Assembly (NCBI RefSeq): GCF_900114775.1
Contig: NZ_FOUE01000004.1
Coordinates: 310,001 to 374,000 of the forward strand
Length of the DNA stretch: 64,000 nt
From: Marinobacter zhejiangensis
Lineage (GTDB): Bacteria > Pseudomonadota > Gammaproteobacteria > Pseudomonadales > Oleiphilaceae
Direction of reading: 5' to 3'
A program made the position numbers and the translations under genes. This document shows, one piece after another, positions 18,756-28,622 of the stretch; within the stretch, counting starts at the first letter, position 1, and every line of letters starts with the position of its first letter. The notes below the pieces were generated by a model. The model did not search any database. It saw only the letters and a program-made list of their open reading frames with translations, and had not been told where the DNA came from.

Positions 18756-18905
18756 TCCGAATTACAGCAGCCAATCGGAAACTCGTACCTATTTCAAAGT
18801 ATTTGTGTTTAAGGGGCCTAATTCAAGGATAATATGGCGGGTTTGTGATCGCCTTTGATGATATAGGGCGCGAGGACTTATCGGTTGGGCTAAGCGGGGT
18901 TGTGA

Positions 18906-19907
18906 ATGCTTTTCAAGCTAGTGGGAAAGAGGCTTCGTCAACGATGGGCCCGTTGGGTGAATCGCCGGTTGCCACGATCTGATCAGCATCAGTTTGCCCA
19001 AAATAATATCTTCATCCTTCCCACCGGGATGGGCTGGCTGTTTGCTGCGCTGTTGATCGTTATGCTGTTAACGGGCATCAATTACCAGAACAGCCTGATC
19101 TTCCTGCTGACGTTTTTTCTCGGCGTGGTTTTTGTGGCTGCCATGCATCAGACCCACAGCAACCTTTCAGGACTGGAGCTGACATTGATTCACGCCGGGG
19201 AAGGGTACGTGGGCGACTCGATACCATTTCTCTTTCGTGGCAGTGCGGGCAAGCACGACAATCTCGCGTTAACCGTCGGCGTGGAAGGAGCCAGCCAGGG
19301 GAGCAGGCTGGTGATGCAGCATGTGAGACCCGAATCATCGTCCGACATGCGCCTGGTCGTCACTGCAACCGAGCGTGGATACCTGCTGCTTGACCGTGTC
19401 CGGATTGAAACCCGCTTCCCTTTCGGATTGCTGAGGGCCTGGTCATGGCTTCGCCCCCAGACAACCGCCATTGTCTACCCTAAGCCCCTGCTCCCACCAG
19501 TACCGGTGGATCATGGTGTGAGCGGGGATGAGTCCGGCATTGTTACTCAAGCGCCCGGTCAGGACCACGTAGAGATCAGGCCGTGGCGTCAAGGAGACCT
19601 TCTTCAGAGAGTGCAATGGAAACGCTTTGCCCGGACTGGCGAAATGGCGATTGCGGAGTGGCATGGTGAGCAAGGCAACCCCGACTGGCTAGATTTTGCG
19701 TCGTTTCCCGGGGTGGATACTGAGTTGCGCCTAAGCTACCTGACCGCATTGGTTCTTGAGCGGGATAAATCGGGCGAGGCATTTGGTCTAAGGTTGCCAG
19801 GGCAGGACGTTGAGCCAGATGGCGGCCCGGCCCATACCCAGAGGTGCCTGCGTGTACTGGCCTTATTTGGTACAAATGGTCGGAATTCCGATAGGGAGGC
19901 GGCATGA
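18906..19907 (+). CDS. DUF58 domain protein, membrane-anchored
   Basis: Two close hydrophobic segments (about 41-58 and 61-80) follow a basic N-terminus; the rest is a soluble part with the DUF58 block DHVEIRPWRQGDLLQRVQWKRFARTGEM near 220-245. DUF58 proteins have a von Willebrand-like fold and usually form an operon MoxR-DUF58-transglutaminase. Here the last four bases overlap the transglutaminase start (ATGA), so the pair is coupled, but no MoxR AAA+ gene stands before it: the upstream neighbour is an unrelated gene on the other strand. Molecular role of the family is not well defined. Confidence 0.88.
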   Translation: MLFKLVGKRLRQRWARWVNRRLPRSDQHQFAQNNIFILPTGMGWLFAALLIVMLLTGINYQNSLIFLLTFFLGVVFVAAMHQTHSNLSGLELTLIHAGEGYVGDSIPFLFRGSAGKHDNLALTVGVEGASQGSRLVMQHVRPESSSDMRLVVTATERGYLLLDRVRIETRFPFGLLRAWSWLRPQTTAIVYPKPLLPPVPVDHGVSGDESGIVTQAPGQDHVEIRPWRQGDLLQRVQWKRFARTGEMAIAEWHGEQGNPDWLDFASFPGVDTELRLSYLTALVLERDKSGEAFGLRLPGQDVEPDGGPAHTQRCLRVLALFGTNGRNSDREAA

Positions 19908-21973
19908 GGGGCACGAGTCATCCCAGCGCCGCAGATGTTGACCAGGAAATTCCCGGTCGCGCACTGATCTGGTTGATTTGCGCCTTTCTGTTGCTGCTCC
20001 TGCCCCAGTGGGACCGGTTACCTTTATGGCTGCCAACGATCTGCGTGGTGCTTGCTGGCTGGCGCTGGTTGGTTCACCTGGGGAGAATACGTTTACCTGG
20101 CCGGTGGCTGCGAACCGGCTTCATGATCGCCATGATCGCAGTCTACCTCACCACGGTCAGTGGGCGTTTTACCGTCGATACCGCGGCATCGTTTTTCGTC
20201 ATTGCGATTGGATTGAAGTGGATTGAAACCCGCTCGTCCCGCGATTTCTATGTGCTGTTCTTTATACTGGTTTATCTCGCTGCCGTGAACTTCCTGTTCG
20301 AACAGGGGATTCTCTGGACTCTGGTTAACTTTACCGGAGTCATGTTCCTGTTAGTGGGGCTTCAAATCCTCAACGCCCCGAATGCGCCTGGCGCCTTGAG
20401 GGCCGGGTGGCGCCGGCTTCTGAGCATGTTCGTCAAGACGCTTCCCATTGTGATTTTGCTGTTCCTGTTCTTCCCACGGTTATCACCCTTGTGGAGTGTG
20501 CCTTTGGTGTCTGGGGCAGCCAAGACCGGTATCAGCGACACGATGACACCCGGTGATATCTCAAATTTGGCACAAAGCAGTGAACGGGCATTCCGGGTCG
20601 CGTTCGGGGGTGAAGTTCCGCCACCACAAGACCGATACTGGCGAGGGCTGGTGCTTGACCGGCTGGACGGAAACACCTGGACCCAGTCGCAACCCGAACC
20701 CTTCCGGCGGTTGGGGCGCGTTATGAATGACGGGGGCGCAGGCGAGTTGGGGGTGCGCGATTACGATGTGCTGATGGACCCAACCGGTCAAAGTTGGGCC
20801 TTTGCGTTGAAGGGGTCGGTGGCGGCTTCCGATAATGTCCGCCAGGTCGGCGAAGGCTTGTTTCTCTTCCAGCGCCCAGCGGATACCCCCGTCCGATACC
20901 GGCTGAGCCTCCAGGGTGACACTCCAGCCGCTGACGATCTCCAGGCGAGTGACCTGCGTCAATACCTTCAGCTACCAGCGGGCGGAAATCCAAGGGCGAG
21001 AGTACTTGCCAAGGAGCTCAAAGTAAGCAGTTTGGATGCGCGGTCGTTTATCGATTCGGTATTGCGCAAGTTCCGGAGCGAAGCCTATTACTACACGCTC
21101 CGGCCACCGCAGATGATGGGTGATTCAATAGATCAGCTGCTGTTCGATGCCAAAAGGGGATTCTGCGCCCACTACGCCGGCGCGACAACGTTCCTGCTTC
21201 GGGTGGCCGGCATACCTGCGCGAATCGTTGTGGGGTATCAAGGGGGTGAGCCCGGAGCTGGCGGAGAGTACCTGATCGTGCGGCAGTACGATGCTCACGC
21301 CTGGGTAGAAGCATGGCTGCCGGGGCAAGGGTGGGTAAGGGTCGATCCCACTGCTGCCATTGCTCCCAGTCGCATCGACGGTGGCTTGAGAGAGGCCGTC
21401 GCTGAGGAGGGGTCATTCCTCGAAAACAGCTGGGGCTCACCGCAGCGGTATTCAGACATTCCGTTGGTCCAATGGGCATCGCTACAGTTGGATCGGATGA
21501 ACTACCAGTGGCAAAGATGGGTTGTCGGGTATCAGGGGCAGACCCAAATGGATCTTCTATCACGCCTTCCCGGGCAGTGGGGCTTAAAAGAACTCGGGTA
21601 TTTCAGCGCGGGCCTGGTGGCGTTTGGCGTGCTGGTCGGGGCTGTGGTTTCTGCGCTCCGGCAGCGCGCCCGGTTCCGCCAGGACCCGGTTGCAAGGCTG
21701 GTGGGGCAGTGGCGTCAGGCTGCAAGGCGCAGCGGGGTGGATATTCAGGAAGGGGATACTCCGCTGCAGATAGCGGAGCGGGTTGCGGTCGTGTCTCCTG
21801 CGGCGGCGGGACCGGCCCGCACCTTTGCCCGGGCTCTCTACAACCATTACTATGTGGCGACAGAGCAAGAGGCTGGTCAGGCCGGCAGGAATGATCTTGA
21901 CCGCCTCAGGCGGCTTCTTAAAACTGCGCGGAAGCAGATGAAGGTGGTGCGCCCAAGTGCACGAAAAACCTAG
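19904..21973 (+). CDS. tgpA: TgpA-like membrane transglutaminase (DUF3488)
   Basis: 689 residues with several N-terminal helices (about 20-185, DUF3488), a periplasmic transglutaminase-like core, one more helix near 565-590 and a short C-terminal DUF4129-like region. The triad is visible: Cys421 in KRGFCAHYAG, His465 in DAHAWVEAW and Asp481 in RVDPTAA. P. aeruginosa TgpA (PA2873) is essential for growth and is thought to act in the periplasm on the envelope. The start overlaps the DUF58 gene by four bases and holB begins 12 bases after its stop. Confidence 0.88.
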   Translation: MRGTSHPSAADVDQEIPGRALIWLICAFLLLLLPQWDRLPLWLPTICVVLAGWRWLVHLGRIRLPGRWLRTGFMIAMIAVYLTTVSGRFTVDTAASFFVIAIGLKWIETRSSRDFYVLFFILVYLAAVNFLFEQGILWTLVNFTGVMFLLVGLQILNAPNAPGALRAGWRRLLSMFVKTLPIVILLFLFFPRLSPLWSVPLVSGAAKTGISDTMTPGDISNLAQSSERAFRVAFGGEVPPPQDRYWRGLVLDRLDGNTWTQSQPEPFRRLGRVMNDGGAGELGVRDYDVLMDPTGQSWAFALKGSVAASDNVRQVGEGLFLFQRPADTPVRYRLSLQGDTPAADDLQASDLRQYLQLPAGGNPRARVLAKELKVSSLDARSFIDSVLRKFRSEAYYYTLRPPQMMGDSIDQLLFDAKRGFCAHYAGATTFLLRVAGIPARIVVGYQGGEPGAGGEYLIVRQYDAHAWVEAWLPGQGWVRVDPTAAIAPSRIDGGLREAVAEEGSFLENSWGSPQRYSDIPLVQWASLQLDRMNYQWQRWVVGYQGQTQMDLLSRLPGQWGLKELGYFSAGLVAFGVLVGAVVSALRQRARFRQDPVARLVGQWRQAARRSGVDIQEGDTPLQIAERVAVVSPAAAGPARTFARALYNHYYVATEQEAGQAGRNDLDRLRRLLKTARKQMKVVRPSARKT

Positions 21974-21985
21974 AGGTAGTTAGTC

Positions 21986-23020
21986 ATGAGCGCCCATACA
22001 ATGAACTGGCATAGTGATGCCTGGCGATTTGTCGACAGCAGTCTTAAGGCGGGCCGGTTATCACACGCTCTGCTTGTGGGTGGCGAGCGTGGCGTCGGTA
22101 AGACTGAATTCGCAGACGGCGTGGCTGCGTTACTGGTGTGCGACAAACCAGACGTTTCCCCTGAGTCGGGCAGGCTGGCACCCTGTGGCCGATGTAAGCA
22201 ATGTGAGTTGGTCCAGGCCCAGTCCCATCCAGATATTCGGCGTTTTGCGCCTGAAAAATCACGAATGATCCGGGTGGATCAGGTTCGTGCATTATCAGCC
22301 TTTGCAATGGCATCCCCTCAGGTGGCCCGCCGGAAGGTGATCGTGGTGGATCGTGCCGACCAGTTGAATATCAATGCCGCCAATGCGTTGCTGAAAACCC
22401 TTGAGGAGCCGCCATCGGATTTGGTGTTGCTGCTTCTTCAGGAAAGCGGGCGGCCAATCCTGCCGACGTTGCGATCCCGCTGCCAGACCGTTGTCTTGCC
22501 AACCCCGGACTTTGCCACGGCCAAGGCCTGGTTGGAGGTAGAAGCTGCTTCCCGGGCCGTGGATGAGGGCGAATATGAAGGGGAGGCGCTTGAGCGAGCG
22601 CTCAGGTTGGCGGGCAACGCACCGAGGTTGGCCAGGGAATACCTCGAAGGTGAGTTTATTGCTCAGCGGAAAATTGCCTTGGACAGCTTTCGCCAATTCA
22701 TGAAGAACGAGCTGCCCCTTCCCGAGGCCTCCAAGCCATTCAAGGATTTGGGGCTTGATGGAATGTTGTGGCTGCTGGAGGGGCTGGCAGCCGACCTTGC
22801 CAGGCTGGGATGTGGTGGCGAGCCCAGGGACACCGAAGCGGCGGATATGTTGCAGTACCTTGCGGTCAACAACCCGCCCTGGCGTGCCCACGAACTGCTG
22901 GAGGCCTGCCGCGAAACGCGGGCGGCGGGTATCTACAACGCCAGCGTTGAACTGGAGGCGGAGCGTCTGCTCATGAAGTGGCAGGCCCTGATGCCTTCAA
23001 GACGACGCAAAGCGGGTTGA
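21986..23020 (+). CDS. holB: DNA polymerase III subunit delta-prime
   Basis: Clamp-loader subunit, 344 aa. The family zinc-binding cysteines are present (Cys52, Cys67, Cys70, Cys73), with GERGVGKT at 33-40 and the arginine-finger motif SRC in TLRSRCQT. Further hallmarks are NAANALLKTLEEPP and the HPDIR segment. It usually follows tmk; here it follows tgpA, and pilZ comes next as in Pseudomonas. SD GAGGT lies upstream of ATG 21986. Confidence 0.93.
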   Translation: MSAHTMNWHSDAWRFVDSSLKAGRLSHALLVGGERGVGKTEFADGVAALLVCDKPDVSPESGRLAPCGRCKQCELVQAQSHPDIRRFAPEKSRMIRVDQVRALSAFAMASPQVARRKVIVVDRADQLNINAANALLKTLEEPPSDLVLLLLQESGRPILPTLRSRCQTVVLPTPDFATAKAWLEVEAASRAVDEGEYEGEALERALRLAGNAPRLAREYLEGEFIAQRKIALDSFRQFMKNELPLPEASKPFKDLGLDGMLWLLEGLAADLARLGCGGEPRDTEAADMLQYLAVNNPPWRAHELLEACRETRAAGIYNASVELEAERLLMKWQALMPSRRRKAG

Positions 23021-23164
23021 GTGATGGCCAGAAACTTCTGTGCGCACCTGATATGTGCCTGCTATGATTGTGAAATACAATAAGTTTTAATTGCCGTTAA
23101 CGCGCTGTGTGGTTTTGCAGGGCGCTACAGTAGCGGCTGGCTGGATTGCGATAGGGGTAGTGAC

Positions 23165-23515
23165 ATGGGGCCAGGTTTTGGCGCGCGCAGTGGTATTTTG
23201 ACTCTGACGATCAAGGATAAGGCCGTTCTTTATGCGGCCTATATGCCGTATATCCGTCAGGGTGGGCTGTTCATCCCAACCCAGAAACAGTATCAGCTGG
23301 GTGATGAGGTTTTCCTCCTTCTTAACCTGATGGACGAGCCAGAGAAAATTCCGGTGGCAGGCAAAGTGATCTGGATTACACCGAAAGGTGCCCAGGGCAA
23401 TCGTGCGGCAGGTATCGGTGTTCAGTTCAGTGGCGACGACGAGTCTGCACGGACCAAGATCGAATCGTACCTGGCCGGGGCGCTGAGCTCAGATCGACCG
23501 ACCCACACCATGTAA
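23165..23515 (+). CDS. pilZ: Type IV pilus protein PilZ
   Basis: 116-residue single-domain PilZ protein needed for type IV pilus assembly (works with PilB and FimX in xanthomonads). The start GARSGILTLTIKDKAVLYAAYMP, the GGLFIPT strand and the NRAAGIGVQF block match the pilus-type PilZ next to holB in Pseudomonas. The c-di-GMP-binding RxxxR motif is absent, as expected for this subgroup. Its stop TAA is followed after one base by the next ATG. Confidence 0.93.
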   Translation: MGPGFGARSGILTLTIKDKAVLYAAYMPYIRQGGLFIPTQKQYQLGDEVFLLLNLMDEPEKIPVAGKVIWITPKGAQGNRAAGIGVQFSGDDESARTKIESYLAGALSSDRPTHTM

Positions 23516-23516
23516 T

Positions 23517-24428
23517 ATGAATGATCCAAAAGCAGGGGTAATTGCACCTCGGGAGCGCAACGTGCATCGGGAAATACGCTGGCCGTTGCGCCATATGGTG
23601 CTGGCAGGTCTCCACTGGCCAGCCCGAAACCCGGAAACCCGTGGTGTCCCAGTGGTCATGCTCCATGGCTGGATGGACAACTGCCTCACGTTTGCCAAGA
23701 TGGCCCCGCTCCTGACCGAACTTGGCGATGTTTATGCCATCGATATGGCCGGGCACGGTCATTCAGACCACCGTCCGCCGGCGCAATCCTATCTCCTGGT
23801 TGATTACGTAGCCGACCTGGCCGAGCTTCTCGATACCCACTTTGATGGCCCGGTACGCCTTGTCGGGCATTCCCTGGGTGGAGTCATATCCCTGCTGTAC
23901 ACTGCGGCTTTTCCTGAGAAAGTGTCTCGGCTGAGCATCATTGACAGCTTTGGCCCATTGAGTCGTTCGCCCAGTCAGGTTATTCCCGAACTTCGGCGTG
24001 CATTGTTAAAACGTCAGGCGGGTTCCGGTAGGAGCCCACTGTACGACTCCGTTGATGCTGCCGCTGAGGCCCGTGCCGGAGGGTTCAGCCCGTTGTCTCA
24101 TGAGGCCGCGCACATTCTGGTTCCCCGGAATCTTCGGGAAGTGGATGGCGGGTACTGCTGGAGAACTGACCCAAGGCTCCGGCACCCGTCCATGATGGCC
24201 TTTGATGAAGATCAGGTAATGGCGGCCCTGAAAGCTGTAAGTACGGAGACTTTGCTGTTGCTTGCGGAAGAAGGCTTACTCGCCAAGAACAGTAACGTCC
24301 AGGCCCGTTTCGATGCGGTGACATCATTGCAGGTGTCGACGGTTCCGGGCACCCATCATTGCCACCTCGACGGTGACGTTGAGCCAATGTCAGACTTAAT
24401 CAAGGAATTTTTACAGGATGACGCGTGA
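23517..24428 (+). CDS. Alpha/beta hydrolase
   Basis: 303 residues, alpha/beta-hydrolase fold with the HGWMDN oxyanion region near 57-62 and nucleophile elbow GHSLGG with Ser119; an acid residue and His in GTHHCHLDG near the C-terminus complete the triad. An esterase, lipase or haloperoxidase-like activity is possible; the substrate cannot be told. No signal peptide. It begins one base after pilZ and overlaps the next gene by 11 bases, so it is part of one transcript with the DUF4892 and patatin genes. Confidence 0.85.
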   Translation: MNDPKAGVIAPRERNVHREIRWPLRHMVLAGLHWPARNPETRGVPVVMLHGWMDNCLTFAKMAPLLTELGDVYAIDMAGHGHSDHRPPAQSYLLVDYVADLAELLDTHFDGPVRLVGHSLGGVISLLYTAAFPEKVSRLSIIDSFGPLSRSPSQVIPELRRALLKRQAGSGRSPLYDSVDAAAEARAGGFSPLSHEAAHILVPRNLREVDGGYCWRTDPRLRHPSMMAFDEDQVMAALKAVSTETLLLLAEEGLLAKNSNVQARFDAVTSLQVSTVPGTHHCHLDGDVEPMSDLIKEFLQDDA

Positions 24429-25317
24429 ACTAAGGGCGGTATTTGGTGGGCTCCTGGCGATTATGGTTCTTTGCAGTGCCATACCAGCCAGCGCTTCCGA
24501 TTTTTTGGAGGCGTTCCCCCTGTCCAGGGTGGAAAACGAAATTAGCATAGAGTCACCGGCTCACCGGATTCTGTTCAGCCCGGTGAGGGAAGTTAATGAC
24601 GAGATCCGCTCTGAAACCATGGTGCGGGTGCCGGTTTCCGGGATTGGCCAGCTAATGAAAATCGCCACAGACTCCGACCGTCGGGCGGCAAGGGATTATT
24701 ATCGCCAGCGTTTGCAGGAGGTGAGGGCTTCGGTGCTGTATGAGTGCCAGGGCCGGGATTGCGGGCGCAGCAACGTCTGGGCGAACCAGATTTTTGGTCA
24801 GGCGACGCTTTATGGACGGGATGACCAGCAGGACTACCTGGCTGCGCTCGTTGAGAATAATGATCGCCGCTGGCTTGTGCTGGTGTACACCGTTACCAGG
24901 GGAAACCAGAGGGAGTATGTCTGGGTTGAACAGCTTGAGATCGGGGCAGACGCTGTTCTTCCCGGTGCGGCTAGCGACGGCGGGCGGGTTCGTGGGCCCA
25001 TTATGGTTCCGTGGAGCGGCGGTGTTACCGTGAGGTTCGACTGGAGCTCTACCGATCGTCGCCACCTCACTTCCTGGGCCTCTGAGCCAGGGGCACAAGT
25101 AGTGCTGACCAGTCATGCGGAATTGCAGCCCAATGAGTTGCTCGAGCAATCGATGGAACGCGCCGCTCAAGCCGCGGATGCGATGTCGGCATTGCTGGCC
25201 AAGACCGGTGTCAGTGAAGAAAGACAGAAAATCCTGATCGTGGGGCCGGCCATCCAGTTCCGGGAGCCGACACGAAACGCAGATCACATCGAACTCCTGG
25301 TTATTCTAGCGCCATGA
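24418..25317 (+). CDS. DUF4892 family exported protein
   Basis: 299 residues with a signal peptide (about 1-27, ending ASAS). The sequence matches what I know of DUF4892: the early FPLSRVENE segment, ECQGRDCGRSN around two cysteines (which may form a disulfide) and a C-terminal part resembling an OmpA-like fold start (ILIVGPAI). Function is unknown. It overlaps the hydrolase gene by 11 bases and the patatin gene by four (ATGA), giving a tightly coupled trio. Confidence 0.75.
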   Translation: MTRELRAVFGGLLAIMVLCSAIPASASDFLEAFPLSRVENEISIESPAHRILFSPVREVNDEIRSETMVRVPVSGIGQLMKIATDSDRRAARDYYRQRLQEVRASVLYECQGRDCGRSNVWANQIFGQATLYGRDDQQDYLAALVENNDRRWLVLVYTVTRGNQREYVWVEQLEIGADAVLPGAASDGGRVRGPIMVPWSGGVTVRFDWSSTDRRHLTSWASEPGAQVVLTSHAELQPNELLEQSMERAAQAADAMSALLAKTGVSEERQKILIVGPAIQFREPTRNADHIELLVILAP

Positions 25318-26504
25318 CCCAGTCAAATTCCGAGAACGAGGCTCATTCCGAACCCGCCAAAGCCAATGCCGGCGTTCCGCAAAAAACAGCAGCTGTCAGC
25401 GGCGCCGTTGCGGCCAGCCCCGAGCGTTCCGGTCGCCGTAAAACTGTAGCGCTTACCCTCGGCAGCGGCGGTGCCCGGGGCTATGCCCACATTGGCGCCA
25501 TCGAAGTCCTCCAGGAGCACGGGTACGACATCATCGCTGTTTCCGGCTGTTCAATGGGAGCGCTCATTGGCGGAGTTTTTGCTGCGGGAAAACTGAAAGA
25601 TTACAAGGACTGGGTGACCGGGTTGGGGCAGTTTGATGTGCTTAAACTGTTGGATGTCACCTTCAATTCCGCAGGGGCGATTCGCGGCGAGAAAGTCTTT
25701 TCTGTTGTCAGGGAAATGCTCGGTGATACCCGGATTGAAGATTTGCGGATTCCTTATACGGCCGTCGCAACCGACCTGTTGTCCCACAAGGAAGTCTGGT
25801 TTCAGGAAGGACCAGTGGATCAGGCAATCCGTGCGTCCATTGCAATCCCAGGGCTGATCGCCCCCATGGTGCTTCAGGGCCGGGTGTTGGTGGATGGGGC
25901 GCTGTTGAACCCACTGCCGATCATTCCCACGATTTCATCCCACGCGGACCTCATCGTTGCGATCAACCTCGCTGGGGAAGAGGATCAGGTCCCGACCGTG
26001 CAAGACGCCATGTTTGCCGGTCAGGATGAGCCCAGGGAAGGCGAGGAATGGGCGGAGAAGGTGTTGGATAAGGCGTCGCGCTGGTTTGATTGGGACATCC
26101 TCAAGGCATTTACCGGCAAACGCGATGGGAGCGGCGGGGATTCCGCGGAAACCGAAGCGAGAATCAACCGGGCGCTCGAAGAGAAGCGGGCAGAGCAAAG
26201 CCAGATCGCTCAGGACAATGGGAAAGGCCTGTTGTCAGAGCTCGATGCACTGGATTGGGATAAGCTCGGTATTGGCCGGTTTGATGTCATGAACCTGGCG
26301 ATTGAGTCGATGCAAAGTGCGCTGGTCCAATACAAGATAGCCGGTTACCCGCCTGACCTTCTGGTAAACGTGCCCAAGAACATCTGTCGCACCTACGATT
26401 ACCACAAGGCACCTGAGCTGATCCAGATTGGCCGGGAACGAATGGAGCGTGCGCTGGAACGATACGAAAAGAGGCGTAGCAGCTCCGGTCCGCTGGCGCC
26501 CTGA
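25314..26504 (+). CDS. Patatin-like phospholipase family protein (RssA-like)
   Basis: 396 residues. After a polar N-terminal extension of about 40 residues comes the patatin core: oxyanion loop GSGGARGYAHIG, nucleophile elbow GCSMG with Ser80 and the dyad Asp194 in VDGALLNP. The C-terminal part is a longer helical region than in E. coli RssA (301 aa). Cytoplasmic or membrane-surface acyl hydrolase; substrate unknown. This is the second patatin of the window and differs from the DUF3336 type at 2733. Confidence 0.88.
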   Translation: MTQSNSENEAHSEPAKANAGVPQKTAAVSGAVAASPERSGRRKTVALTLGSGGARGYAHIGAIEVLQEHGYDIIAVSGCSMGALIGGVFAAGKLKDYKDWVTGLGQFDVLKLLDVTFNSAGAIRGEKVFSVVREMLGDTRIEDLRIPYTAVATDLLSHKEVWFQEGPVDQAIRASIAIPGLIAPMVLQGRVLVDGALLNPLPIIPTISSHADLIVAINLAGEEDQVPTVQDAMFAGQDEPREGEEWAEKVLDKASRWFDWDILKAFTGKRDGSGGDSAETEARINRALEEKRAEQSQIAQDNGKGLLSELDALDWDKLGIGRFDVMNLAIESMQSALVQYKIAGYPPDLLVNVPKNICRTYDYHKAPELIQIGRERMERALERYEKRRSSSGPLAP

Positions 26505-26585
26505 TTAAAGCAGGACTGCCGTCAGTGTGTGAAAGCGCGTATAATTCGCGGCCAGCCCAGTCGTACCCAGAAGGATGCCAGACCT

Positions 26586-27494
26586 GTGACACTGCCCATT
26601 GATGATCTCCACACCGTTCGTGATTACCTGCGGTACGTTTCTTCACGCTTTGCTGCGTCTCCACTGTTTTTCGGGCACGGTACGGATAACTTCTGGGATG
26701 AGGCGGTTCAGCTGGTGATGAGAAGCCTTCACCTGCCGCTTGAGAACAACAAGCTATTTCTCGATGCCCGCCTGACCCGAGACGAGCGGGCGCTGATTCT
26801 GGAGCGTGCAGAAAAGCGGATTGCCGACCGGACACCGTTGGCTTACCTGCTAGGTGAGGCCTGGTTTATGGGAATGCCGTTCAATGTTGATGAACGGGTG
26901 TTGGTGCCACGGTCTCCCATCGGCGAGCTGCTGCAGTCTGAACTCCAGCCATGGCTTGGGGACAAACCGGTTCACCGCATTCTGGACCTCTGTACGGGGA
27001 GCGGCTGCATCGGTATCGGCGCAGCGACAGTCTTTGAGGACGCCGAGGTCGACCTTTCCGATATCTCAGGTGATGCCCTGGAGGTTGCTGAAAGCAACAT
27101 TGCTTTCCACCAGCTTGAGGACCGGGTTCGTGCCATCCAGTCGGACGTTTTTGATAACATCCAGGGCCAATACGATGTGATCCTGAGCAATCCTCCTTAC
27201 GTGGATGCTGAGGATATGGCCTCAATGCCGGAAGAGTTTCACCATGAGCCGGAGCTGGGGCTGGCGGCCGGGGATGACGGTCTCGACATTGCCCACCGAA
27301 TTCTCGACAAGGCTGCTGACCACCTCGCACCCGGCGGGCTATTAATCGTAGAAGTGGGCAACAGCTGGGTCGCGCTGGATGAGGCTTATCCTGAGCTGCC
27401 GTTTACCTGGCTGGAATTTGATCAGGGTGGCGACGGTGTCTTCCTGCTGCAGGCTGAAGACCTGCGGCAGTGGAAAGAGAATAACTCTCAGTAA
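26586..27494 (+). CDS. prmB: Ribosomal protein L3 N5-glutamine methyltransferase PrmB
   Basis: SAM-dependent methyltransferase modifying a glutamine of L3 in 50S assembly. The glutamine-methylating motif NPPY is at 202-205, and the SAM site [11 protein letters not shown] precedes it. GTG at 26586 is chosen (302 aa, AAGGA at 26571-26575); an upstream GTG at 26529 would add a 19-residue basic extension the family lacks. The distinguishing PrmB N-terminus ([16 protein letters not shown]) separates it from PrmC. aroC follows after 33 bases, the same order as in P. aeruginosa. Confidence 0.93.
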   Translation: MTLPIDDLHTVRDYLRYVSSRFAASPLFFGHGTDNFWDEAVQLVMRSLHLPLENNKLFLDARLTRDERALILERAEKRIADRTPLAYLLGEAWFMGMPFNVDERVLVPRSPIGELLQSELQPWLGDKPVHRILDLCTGSGCIGIGAATVFEDAEVDLSDISGDALEVAESNIAFHQLEDRVRAIQSDVFDNIQGQYDVILSNPPYVDAEDMASMPEEFHHEPELGLAAGDDGLDIAHRILDKAADHLAPGGLLIVEVGNSWVALDEAYPELPFTWLEFDQGGDGVFLLQAEDLRQWKENNSQ

Positions 27495-27527
27495 TCACTT
27501 TATCTAATCAATATAAGATTCTGAATT

Positions 27528-28622
27528 ATGTCTGGAAATACCTTTGGCAAGCTGTTTACGGTGACCACGTTTGGCGAAAGCCACGGGTTGGCACTTGGCT
27601 GCATTATTGATGGCTGTCCTCCCGGACTTGAACTCTCTGAAGCGGATCTCCAGAAAGACCTGGATCTACGCAAGCCGGGCACGTCTCGCCATACCACCCA
27701 GCGTAGAGAACCGGACGAAGTTCGCATCCTGTCAGGGGTGTTCGAGGGAAAAACCACGGGCACACCGATTGGCCTGCTGATTGAAAACACCGATCAGCGC
27801 TCCAAGGATTACTCCAAGATTTCCGAGCAATTCCGTCCGGCTCATGCCGACTACACCTACACCCATAAATATGGGCTCCGTGACTACCGGGGTGGTGGGC
27901 GTTCGTCGGCTCGTGAAACAGCCATGCGTGTTGCGGCCGGTGCGGTTGCTCGCAAGTTCCTGGAGCAGCGCCTCGGTATTCGCATTCGTGGGTACCTGTC
28001 CCAGCTTGGTCCGATCACCATCGACAAGCTCGACTGGGACCAGGTTCACCAGAACCCGTTTTTCTGTCCCGATGCCGACAAAGTGGCTGAACTGGAGAGC
28101 TACATGGACGCCTTGCGCAAGGAAGGCAATTCCATTGGCGCCCGAATCAACGTGGTGGCAGAGGGTGTACCGCCGGGGCTGGGTGAGCCCATTTTTGATC
28201 GGCTGGATGCGGATCTGGCGCATGCGCTCATGAGCATCAATGCCGTCAAAGGTGTAGAAATTGGAGCTGGGTTTGGCTGCGTCACTCAAAAAGGGACCGA
28301 ACATCGTGATGAGCTGACACCAGAAGGGTTCCTGTCAAATCACGCCGGGGGCGTATTGGGAGGCATTTCGTCTGGCCAGCCGATCCTGGCGAGCATTGCG
28401 CTCAAGCCGACCTCCAGCCTTCGCCTGCCTGGCCGCAGCATTGATATCCACGGTAACCCCGTTGAGGTGATCACCACCGGACGTCATGATCCCTGTGTCG
28501 GTATTCGTGCCACGCCGATTGCCGAAGCCATGATGGCCATCGTATTGATGGATCATTACCTGCGCCATCGCGGCCAGAATGGCGACGTCTCCGTCACCAC
28601 GCCGGACATCGAACGCCGCTGA
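27528..28622 (+). CDS. aroC: Chorismate synthase
   Basis: Last enzyme of the shikimate pathway, converting EPSP to chorismate with reduced FMN. The 364-residue protein starts [19 protein letters not shown] and contains [18 protein letters not shown] and the C-terminal [17 protein letters not shown], all family signatures. Length is typical (about 360). An MFS transporter reading frame follows with no ordinary start codon; its stop-proximal bases CTGA could serve as start for it. Confidence 0.97.
   Translation: MSGNTFGKLFTVTTFGESHGLALGCIIDGCPPGLELSEADLQKDLDLRKPGTSRHTTQRREPDEVRILSGVFEGKTTGTPIGLLIENTDQRSKDYSKISEQFRPAHADYTYTHKYGLRDYRGGGRSSARETAMRVAAGAVARKFLEQRLGIRIRGYLSQLGPITIDKLDWDQVHQNPFFCPDADKVAELESYMDALRKEGNSIGARINVVAEGVPPGLGEPIFDRLDADLAHALMSINAVKGVEIGAGFGCVTQKGTEHRDELTPEGFLSNHAGGVLGGISSGQPILASIALKPTSSLRLPGRSIDIHGNPVEVITTGRHDPCVGIRATPIAEAMMAIVLMDHYLRHRGQNGDVSVTTPDIERR

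Noticed and set aside
18364..18858. 164-residue plus-strand frame opposite the secreted protein at 18099
   Set aside because: No signal, motif or ribosome site; the minus strand has a signal peptide and its own terminator.
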